A stretch of 14,938 bases of DNA, from the NCBI GenBank assembly GCA_037178675.1, contig JAYMGJ010000401.1, positions 1-14,938 on the forward strand, in the 5' to 3' direction. The stretch comes from Scleroderma bovista (lineage: Eukaryota; Basidiomycota; Agaricomycetes; Boletales; Sclerodermataceae). The translations under genes and the position numbers were made by a program. The notes under the pieces are model-generated. The model did no database searches. It was not told the DNA's origin and saw only the letters and a program-made list of their open reading frames with translations. Shown piece by piece: positions 1-8,900 of this stretch (positions within the stretch are counted from its first letter, which is position 1; each line of letters opens with the position of its first letter).

Positions 1-169
1 AAACTGGACAGGCAAAGGGTTGGTTGTAGAAACAAGGAAGAAAATTTGTCGGAGGCGGAGCACACACATTACGGCGTGGTGTCAGTTTTTTGGGGGGTGA
101 GCCTGACGCTAACTTTCCCTGACTAACTCATTTTGAAGTTTTTTCTCTGAACCCACCTAAGACTTAGAA

Positions 170-3100
170 ATGCCCCAGTGTATTCCTCACTCACACCTGT
201 TGCGGCGTGCATTCTCTGCCCGCCGGATACCATGTCCTCATGCGACTTGTCACCGCTGGTTCAAAACCATTCCAGGCTTAAAACACCACCAAGCTTCAGC
301 TCATAATTATTCCTTTGGCTTATCGGAGTCCGTTTCTGCTAACGCCGTACCCTGCCATTCTTCACCGGCTCAACCAGCCCCAGGGATTATCTGGGACTAT
401 CATGACAAACTTACCGGTGAGTCGATACATTCCAAATCAATGGTTTGTGTATTAAAACAGTATTTACAGGCAATATCCGTGATGCTAATGGGCATGTAAT
501 TGATCCCAAAACACCTTCACCACCTGTCTCTGAGAAGAGTCCAGACGACTGGGGCTCATACGGTGACAGGCTGCGGTTTGAGACTGCCGAGTTTATTTTT
601 CAGAATGCCGAAATGTCTTCAGGTGATATTGACAGGCTTTGTGACCTATGGGGACAGTCGCTACACTCTGACCAAGGTGGTCCCTCTCCTCCATTTACAG
701 ACCATAAGGAACTATACAAAACCATTGATGCAACTCCACTTGGGGACGTTCGATGGGACAGTTTCAAGCTAAAGTACAGTGGTGAACGTCCCAACGGAGA
801 TGTCCCTCCTTGGATGAACCAGACATACGAGTTTTGGTTCCGGCCAGCATATTCTTTGGTTGAGAATATGCTGTCTAACGCAGATTTTAATGGCGAATTT
901 GACTATGTTCCTCACAGGGACTTTTGTCAGGAGAACGAGAGGCGTCATTATGAGAACTTCATGTCAGGGGATTGGGTGTGGGCGCAGGCGGTATTATTTC
1001 AACATTTAAGTCTACTGCTCGTCTCGTGCTAACATTCAGTCCATGAAATAGGACAAGATAGCAGAGGACCCATCAACACATGGCTCAACATTTGTACCTA
1101 TCATTCTCGGGAGCGACAAGACAACAGTGTCCATAGCCACAGGCCAGAATGACTACTGGCCCGTGTACATATCCATTGGCAACATTCACAATAACGTTCG
1201 CCGTGCCCATCGCAGTGGAGTTGAACTCCTCGCTTTCCTTGCAATACCCAAAGGTGTGTTCATAGTAATGTATTGTGCTAGAGCTACATTTTAGGCTAAC
1301 TTGATCTTTCACAGCAGCAAAGAAGTATGTTGATGATCCTCAGTTTCGGCGCTTCAAGAAGCAGCTATTTCATGCAGCAATGTCAAGGATACTGTCATCT
1401 CTGAAACCCAGGATGACAACTCCAGAACTAATGAAATGTCCAGACCGCCATTTTCGCCGCATAATATTTGGCATTGGTCCATACATTGCGGACTATCCAG
1501 AACAAGTCCTCATCTCGGGAATTGTTCAGAACTGGTGTGGAAGGTACGTTTTAGCTTGATCTCTCATGTTTACACTAGCTAAATCTAATCGCAACCAGGT
1601 GTATTGCTTTCCCTAACGACCTAGATAGTGGTGGTGCACCACGGACGTTGGAGCTGACTCAGGCACTGATTGAAGAACTCAGTCTTACTGCCATTTGGGA
1701 TGAGTGGGGCATTGATGCCAACGTTGTGGTAAGTGGCTTTGAATTTCAAATAGAATCCTCATTTCCAACCTTTAGATGCAGCCGTTCACAGATGATTTCC
1801 CCCGCGCTGACATTCGGCAGCTCCTTGCACCTGACATCCTTCATCAGCTGGTGAAAGGAACATTTAAAGACCACCTGATAGAATGGGTTGGAAAATACCT
1901 TGAGTTGGAATACGGCAAAGCAGGTGCGAAGGAGCGGTTGGCAGATATTGATCGTCGGTAAGTAAGTTTAGTTTAATTGATACCCAAACGAGTTTGATAG
2001 GTCTGGCTGTCAGCATCGCTGCAGCACCGCCTTTTCCAGGGTTGCGAAGATTTCCTGATGGCCGTGGCTTCTCTCAGTGGACAGGAGATGATTCAAAAGC
2101 ATTGATGAAGGTGTGCATTCCTCTTTCCTCACTTCCACTGCCATGTCACTGTGCCCTCCTCAGGTTTACCTGCCAGCCATCGAAGGCCATGTTCCTGAAG
2201 ACGTTGTACGCACATTCCGTGCATTCTTAGAATTTTGCTATATTGTTCGCCGCAATGTAATCACTGACAACACGCTTGTGGAGCTGAAGGATGCGCTACG
2301 TCGTTTTCATCAATACCGAGAGGTTTTCAGACATATTGGCGTCTGTGTTGAGGGCTTCTCACTTCCCCGCCAGCACTCTCTTGTCCACTATGAAGCACTG
2401 ATCCGTCTTTTTGGCGCACCAAATGGGTTATGCACGACTATCACTGAATCAAAGCATATTACAGCTGTCAAGAAACCTTGGCGACGCTCGAGCAAACACA
2501 ATGCCCTGGGACAAATCCTGCAGACCAACCAGCGCCTGGCTCAGCTTGCTGCAGCTTGAGCTGACTTCGAAGCCCGTGGTATGTTGCCTGCATCATACCG
2601 GGCAAATGCCTCACTTCCGATTGGTTCGTTTGTGTTTCTGATGACATTTTTTGTTCTAACACAATATTAGCCACGCCTACACAGCCTGGTGGCCTTGTTC
2701 AAACCACTACACCCATGGCACCACACAATGATGGCAGTAACACTGGCGGCACTCGGGGGTCTGCGCTACAAGAAGATGGAGGGGATGAGGATTTGGGAGG
2801 GGATTTAGGCCAGGACGAAGACGGTCGTGCAGGTATTATTGATGAACGCCCTGGCCTGGCTCATTCAGATGTGAAGCTTTCTCGCAGGCACGGTGAGTGG
2901 TGTACTATGGACTTTTGTTATAAAACACACTGACTCAATATTCTGCAAGCTCGTTGTCGTGCCAACAATGCCCTTGCCCTTGCTACTGAGCTTGGCATTC
3001 CTTCGCTTCCAGCACTTATTGCATGCTTTCTTTCAGAACAGCTTCGGCCAGAACCCACACCAGCTGTGTCTCGCCTCCCTCCTTTTACTGGTCGCATCAA

Positions 3101-3599
3101 GATTTTCCATTCTGCTACTGCGACATTTGTGTCCCCAAGTGATCCAAGTGGAATTGGTAGCATGCGGCGTGAACATATCCGTGCAGTGCCATCATGGCGT
3201 CGAGGTCCAGCACGCTATGACTGCGTGTTTGTGAGCACGGATGATACCCAAGAGGGAATGCTCGGCATGGAGGTTGCCCGTGTGTACTGCTTTTTTTCTT
3301 TCATTCACACCAATGGGCAGACCTTTTCATGTGCTTTGGTTCATTGGTTCGATCATATTTCTGATGTTGTTGACGAGCTAACAGGAATGTGGATGGTCGC
3401 TCCATCATTCCTCGAGGATGGCTTGCGAAATCTTGCAGTTATTCACATTGATAGCATTGTTTGTGGTGCGCACATACTTCCGATATTTGGCAAGGAGAAT
3501 GTACCACAAGGTGTCAATTGTCATAATTCATTGGACTTATACCGTGGTTTCTATGTCAATCGTTTCGCGGACCACCATGCTTTTGAACTGGCATCATAA
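170..3599 (+). pseudogene. Plavaka-family DNA transposase, ten exons, interrupted by one in-frame TGA
   Basis: Cut-and-paste transposase of the fungal Plavaka group, recognised from conserved blocks. Exons that join in frame: 170-416, 470-990, 1052-1253, 1315-1543, 1599-1728, 1776-1957, 2014-2110, 2164-2623, 2671-2892, 2950-3599. Introns are 47-61 bases with good donors, except the weaker GTTCGT at 2624. The start gives a C2H2 finger (C22, C27, H40, H45). Family blocks follow: FDYVPHRDF, SDKTTVSIATGQNDYWPVYI, LLAPDILHQLVKGTFKDHL, GRGFSQWTGDDSKALMK, SLPRQHSLVHYEALIRLFGA, ITESKH, then an acidic linker (about 690-763) and a C-terminal block with EVARVYCFFSF, ALVHWFD and TGMW. D278, D463 and E631 are my candidate catalytic triad (inference). 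The joined frame is 979 codons plus stop, but codon 668 is TGA (2557-2559), where relatives, as I recall them, carry Arg; CGA to TGA is one transition. No other frame damage is visible downstream. The encoded product is therefore a 667-residue truncation unless the stop is read through. Family call is confident; the element's terminal repeats were not found. Confidence 0.85.
237..306 (+). other. C2H2 zinc finger at the N-terminus of the transposase
   Basis: Residues 22-45 have the spacing C-x4-C-x12-H-x4-H, beginning CPHATCHRWF. A small N-terminal zinc finger is common in this transposase type and probably helps bind the element ends. The spacing is read directly; the DNA-binding role is inferred. 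Confidence 0.7.
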
Positions 3600-3651
3600 T
3601 ACACTTTTGTACTTTACGGACTTGCAGCCACTTTACGAAACTTATCGTCTG

Positions 3652-3657
3652 AATAAA
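3652..3657 (+). terminator. AATAAA poly(A)-like signal for the transposase
   Basis: An AATAAA hexamer lies 53 bases after the TAA that ends the last exon. The position suits a fungal poly(A) signal, but such hexamers are neither required in fungi nor rare by chance. Confidence 0.35.
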
Positions 3658-3801
3658 CTTACCGTGCTTCGCTCTGAGCCAACCATAAGTGTCATAAGTA
3701 GCCCAAGCACCTCAAGCCAGGGTTAAAAGTGGACTAATTGACTTGGTGGACTCTTTTGGCTTAGTGTTCCTAGCCCTGATCCACGAGCACCCACGAGTAT
3801 G

Positions 3802-3837
3802 TTAAGTTCAAATAAGCGGCATTTAAGTTCAAATAAG
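3802..3837. repeat. Two tandem copies of a 15-base sequence
   Basis: TTAAGTTCAAATAAG occurs at 3802-3816 and again at 3823-3837, a 21-base period. It is preceded at 3781-3797 by two CCACGAG copies. Short subterminal repeats like this are usual near the ends of DNA transposons, so it may belong to the right arm of the Plavaka element; that link is inference. Confidence 0.55.
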
Positions 3838-4659
3838 ATTTGTGTCAAATTACTGATGTGCTGTCGATACACTGTTTGACACGCCGAGACACAAGTGTGG
3901 TACATCTTTTATATGAACTTCGTAGATGCATGTCTGCCTAATCAGCTTGAGCAGCATCTGTCTCAGGACAACCAGACCCTTTCTATAGCTAGAGGACATT
4001 TTGTTTTATTATCGCCAGAGGTACATACTAGTGTATTGGATTAATTTCACCTTGTTGTGTTAGTCCATCTTAGGAGAAACTCATGATTTGCCTTGTCCAA
4101 TATTGAGTACAATGAGATGTGTGGCACTATGGTGAAATTGGCAGGGCCACAAAAAATTAATATGCAGATATTGCATTATAAGGAACTGGTGAATGGGTCC
4201 CAGAGCCCGTATCAAGCAAAGAGGTAATATTTTTTCAACATCTTGTCAAACCTCTATATCACATTTATAATTGTTATAGAAAATGCTATCAGTTCAGTCT
4301 CTCTGAAGAATGAACTATATTTTGCCTACATTATGCACCATGCAGCACAGTATTGGTGTCTTCTTCCCATTAGTTACTAGCCTGCTTGTTGGCTTGCACA
4401 GTGCTTGGATGCTCTTTTAATTTATACACATCATGCCGTCGGAGTGAAAATTGCAAGGCATTAGGATTGTAAATGACAAAGCTTTAGACAGCATGACCAA
4501 ATTACCACTGACTGGGGTGGAGTAGCAAGATATTGACAAATGTTTAGGAGTCGGGCAAGGTTTCTATTGAGTTAGAAGAAGTTAGAAAGCACACATTTAT
4601 TTTGCTTAGCTAACAACACCAAAAACTGATAGCATGCTCTTATGGTTTCAGTGATGCCT

Positions 4660-4686
4660 GTCCGACTCTGTGCCAGTCTGTCGGAC
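4660..4686. other. Small hairpin with overlapping direct repeat
   Basis: GTCCGAC (4660-4666) and GTCGGAC (4680-4686) form a perfect 7-base stem around a 13-base loop. GTGCCAGTCTG, part of the loop, recurs just downstream. No RNA family is recognised and the arrangement may be incidental. Confidence 0.3.
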
Positions 4687-4829
4687 TCCCGGAGTGCCAG
4701 TCTGGTTGTCACTCGATTCAAATATTCAGTAGAGAAAAAAAAAAGTATATTAGGACTAAAGAAAACTAGAGTGCTAATCACAAATGACTAAATAATATAT
4801 TTATACGACCGGGCCCATGGTTGTCGAAT

Positions 4830-5370
4830 GCAGGGGAGGGCGATCGTCGACGCTGCGCTGGCGCGATGGCCAGCGTTGCTGTGGCTGGGAGGTTGGTGGG
4901 CGTCAGGGGCGTCATTGTCGGATGACGCTGGGATGGGAGTCATCCCGTCGTTGCGCCGTTGCGCCGTCGCCGTCGACGCTTGGGATGTGGGTGGTCGCGT
5001 CGCCGCCGTCGACGCTGGGGGTGGTGGCGGGGTCGTTGTCGTTGTCGTTGTGGTCAGTGTTGATGGCCACGGCGACGACGTTGACGGTGGGGGTCGTCGT
5101 CATCGGTGGCCACCTCGACGACGTTGGTGGTGGGGCCGTCGTTGCCCTCGCGTTGGTGGTGGCCGTCGACGCTGGTGGTGGAGCGGTGGTGGTGGCCTAG
5201 CCGTCGTTGTCGTCATCTGGTCAACAACGCTGCTGGTGGTGGTGGTGGTTGGTGTCGTCGCCATCGGCCGTGGTGGGGTCGTTGTCATTGTCGTTGCTGA
5301 TGGTGGTCGATCGACAATGCTGGTGGTGACGGTGGCTGTGGGCGAGGCGTGTAGTGACGCGGTAAATACT
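4830..5370. repeat. GTC/GTT and GGT-rich low-complexity block
   Basis: About 540 bases are built from imperfect triplets (GTCGTTGTC, GACGACGTT, GGTGGTGG) with several GGCCAC and GTCGACGCTGG phrases. There is a strong strand bias: G and T on +, C and A on -. Every frame stays open here for that reason (poly-Val/Gly/Arg on +, Thr/Pro/Asp/Asn on -), so I do not accept a gene. It looks like an expanded microsatellite or minisatellite. The GG-run density could support weak two-layer G-quadruplexes on the + strand. Confidence 0.75.
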
Positions 5371-5995
5371 ATTAGGAAATGCACCCTAGGCACCAGTTTT
5401 AGGAGGTTCCCACGGTCTTCAGACCCAGTTTCTTTGTAGAACGAAACCTATCTGAAAGACACCCTCCCTCGGCGTCATACCCACCAAAATCCTGATAGAG
5501 ACACATCCATTTTCAGACCCTCCCGACGATCCTTCCGACAGGATCACCCTATGCTTTCCCTCAACGTTATATAGGCTCGAGCGTCATTCTTCATTCTGCG
5601 ATCCTCCGTGTAAGGTTCATCAGAGGCTCTTTGGAGGTTATACCCTAGCATGATTTCAGCGCCCCACTGGGAGAGCCTCTTGGGGGGTTAGCATGGACAG
5701 GATATTTTACATTACATTACACACGAGAGGTGACAACATGTATGTTTTCTACTACATTGTCATACGAGTCTGTTTCAAAGGCAGAACCGGACACAGTCAC
5801 GAAACACAACTGAAGGTGAAGAGATCGCACTAGTGTACAAGTAGCAATGGCATAAACAAGCGGGCACAGCATATTAGGAATGATGTCAACACGGGCAGCA
5901 TGCGATCGTCATTGCTGCACTCTCATCTTTGGCATCCAGCATCAACTAAGAGAGATTTTGAGAAATGGCATACGTACTTATCTATTAACGTCGCG
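5371..5995. other. Gene-free spacer between the low-complexity block and the large - strand gene
   Basis: No supportable coding frame. It holds a TATATA at 5568-5573 followed by a CT-rich stretch, a 9-base inverted pair (AGAGGCTCT 5622-5630, AGAGCCTCT 5672-5680) and a short ACATTACATTACA run. The left part could be the 3' end of whatever borders the low-complexity block, or an LTR remnant. No matching terminal repeat or target duplication was found to support that. Confidence 0.4.
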
Positions 5996-8900
5996 CTATG
6001 TCTCTGGGTCCTCTGGGCGGGTTATAGTGACCTCCGCAGAATGGTTGGTATCTTCTTGAAGACCTAGGCCCGCCTCGGCACTGGATGGTGTTTGATTGTA
6101 AGGCGGGGCCTGTCGATGGGCCTCAGTGGACGGCTCACGCCGGTCACCACCGGGAAGGGTATATTCAGTAGCATGCGGACCACGGAGGGGGGGTGGTGGA
6201 TGGGTATGGTGTCCGCGCCCCATCGCGCCGACTTGCAGAGGCAGTGGTTCATTAGGATGGCCTAGGTAATGATGGGGGCCGAATGGTGGCGGCAGTATGT
6301 ACTGCGGATAGGCTCTGTAGTGGCTGCCTCTTCCAGGGTCATACCACAGAGGATCGATTCCGATGTGGTATGGCATTCTTTCATAGCCAAACTGAGTATC
6401 AACGCCATACATACCATCGGAAGGGGGGCCGTGTGGGCCCAGATGGATCGGTTGGTCTTGCAATTGACGATCCCTATTCATTTGCGACTCGTAGTGATGA
6501 TGGGGGAGTGCCAGGCGTGCTTGACCTTGGAATCCCTCTTCTGGAGGTTCCCTGATAGGCACCGTCTCGCCTTCCCTAGGAACACCTTCCTCAGCGGCTA
6601 ATAGCCTTACGGACGATGGAGAACTAGTGGCAACAGGATCACAGACAGGTATATCCGGGGGATATATCCTTCGGCGTAGGTTGAATGCTTCGTCTGGGTC
6701 ACTCCACTGGCCAGTTCCACGTGCTAGGCGAGCTCTTGGACGGCCTGGCACGAGAGGATGTTGTATAGGCGGATCTATCATTGAATTAGCCTACGTCCTT
6801 GCCAGCTGTGATTACATACGTGGTGGGGCGTTGTCAGCAAGATTTACAATATTCTTCGTAGTCTCAGCCGCAGGAAGCGTGACTTCAGGCCGTGCTCGCT
6901 GAGACTCGTGTTCTGTCGTGGAATGAATGTGCAGCTGATCCTTACGTGCTTCACCCGGAGTAGCCTCACACTCCATACCTAGAGTCCGGCAGTGGTAGTC
7001 AATGACTATTAGGACATGGTAGTGACTTACGTTCCGTGCAGCGAGAATCTTCTGCGTCGCGTTGAGGCACTCTGGAAGGCGGGCCCTGGTCTTCCTGACT
7101 TGTTACAGGCGGATTGTATTCCATGAATTGTGACGGTGCAGCACATTGGGATCCTATGGCTAAGGAGAGACCGTCAAATCGTAGATATGTTGAGACTGCG
7201 GAGACATACCTTTGTGGGGGACAGGTCCTCCGCAGGCGATCTTTGGTGATTGGTTGCCACGAGGCTCGGATGAGGCTACGCTAGCATCCAGGACATGGGA
7301 CAAAGATTGTTCCGATTGCATTGCTGTGCAGGCACGATTCAGTGCAATGTGACTTAGAAATTTATGGATGACTCACGTTCGTCATGGGGAGGCTCTTGCA
7401 AAGGTACGCTTGGTAGTCGGTCACCATCACGAGATGGCACGCTGCCTGGTTGAACTTCCTTAGGCTGCGCAGGGGACTCCTCCATTGCTAGGATAATATA
7501 GAAGGTTATTAAGTACGGGTACCACTGTACAAGGTCAACTTACGTTGTTCAGGACGGAGCTCTTTGGAGGCTTGCCGAGGCTTAACGGAAACCCTGGATG
7601 AGGGCACATTTATTGGTGTGTTGGCTCTAACATTTTGAACGGGCATCGGAGTTGCTGTCCTTTGGGATGAACGACCTTCGAGGGACTCTTCACCAGACTC
7701 TGAGTCAAGTGGCGACTCGATCCGAAATCGAGTTCTCTTTGTCGTCTTTGTCGGTGCCTTCATTGCCTTTGGACCAGAACGACGTGTGGTGTTTGAATCC
7801 GGCGAAAGTGCAACCCTTTTTATAGCGCGGGTGGATTGCTGGGCCTTCGCTTTGCGTTTGCGAGTAGGCCGGACCTCCTCATCATCCGCGACAATGAGCG
7901 GAGTGGTGTCCACGGACACTTCCTTGCCTTTATCCCCGACATTGCCTTCTTCCGACCCAGATGAGTTGATCGTGATAACACTAGGTAGCTTCTTTGTCAC
8001 AACCACCGCAACTTTCTTACGCCCGTGCCTTGGATTCGGTGGCCTTACTGACGAGTCCCTTTCCATGGCTGCTTGGTCCATTAATTCCTTTCTTCCCCTG
8101 TGCGGTGCAGAGCACAGTTTCATTGGAACAGGGGACGGGGACAAGCTCAAAGATCGATCATCTTCGTCATCACTATACAGGGCCATTGGCTTGGTAACTT
8201 TTCCACCGCCTATCTGCTTCTTGATTCGAGTTGCAGCTGGATTTAAAAGGCGTGCTGGGCCTTCGTAGTCGGTCCTGCCATTGTAAAAAATTCTCATTGC
8301 CTTCGTCAACTTAGCTTCAGATGAAGGCGGGGCGCCAATGATGACAGGTTTCTTGGAGGCAAGGAGGTCCACTAGTCCTAGATTAGCTTTCGTGAGCAGT
8401 AACACAATGATGGTCCCTCACACTTGCTGAATGGCTCAAACTTGAAATGCAACTTATGAGGTCCACTGTCTCGTATCGCAGCAACAATCTGAGTGCATTC
8501 CACTATGGTGAGGTTGGAGATGCCTTTAGGCTTGCTGCGTGATGAGCGCTCTTGTCCAGGAAACAACACAGCTGGCCAATTTACACAGACTAGTGCATTC
8601 TGACCAAGCTTCTGCGGGAGTTGCTTCCAGGGAAACAATTTCCCCGAGGCCCACGTCTGGCCATGGCTTTCTGAAACCTGGTCAGTGACATCAACTGCAC
8701 GAAGCCATATAACCAACCGATCATGGTGCTCAGAAGTTTCTTAACCAAGCTGTGATCCTCTCGTTCTTCACTCCCGTTTTCCGGCGCTGGGTCATCGTTG
8801 TCGGACGTTAAATCAACAACATCCTGCGTCGTGGTGTCTCGTTCCTTTCCTTTGCCTTTGTCCGACTTATCTGTGTCGAATGCCTCAGTAAGACATGCTA

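Larger units (their letters stand above)
3600..4829. other. Gene-free, AT-richer stretch after the transposase
   Basis: I see no credible coding region here on either strand: the open frames are short, biased to no codon pattern and lack splice support. It probably includes the transposase 3' untranslated region and either the right arm of the element or plain intergenic DNA. A perfect 15-base direct repeat and a 7-base hairpin are listed separately. A 9-base inverted pair (AATTTCACC at 4043-4051, GGTGAAATT at 4131-4139) is also present but too short to call an element end. Confidence 0.5.

Noticed and set aside
1..169. Left terminal inverted repeat of the transposon
   Set aside because: I looked for a CACTA-like start and a matching inverted sequence after 3600 and found none; the element end is probably outside the window or eroded.
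2111..2163. Intron 2111-2163 read through as part of a long ORF from 2113
   Set aside because: The frame there is open by chance; the family sequence joins directly from ALMK to VYLPAIEGHVP, matching a standard intron.
3600..4829. tRNA or other structured RNA gene
   Set aside because: No A/B box pair or cloverleaf fold could be built; the hairpin at 4660 is too small to support an RNA gene.
4828..5439. Long + strand open frame (203 codons) and - strand frames in the GTC/GGT block
   Set aside because: Low-complexity triplet composition keeps all frames open; the products are poly-Val/Gly/Arg or Thr/Pro runs with no domain and no splice support.
6915..6947. 33-base intron-like GTAAGG...CGACAG inside exon 12
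   Set aside because: Shorter than every other intron of the gene, a multiple of three and free of stops, so reading it as coding is the simpler choice.
6269..8268. Several + strand open frames of 60-160 codons
   Set aside because: They are antisense shadows of the large - strand gene, whose exons join in consistent phase.
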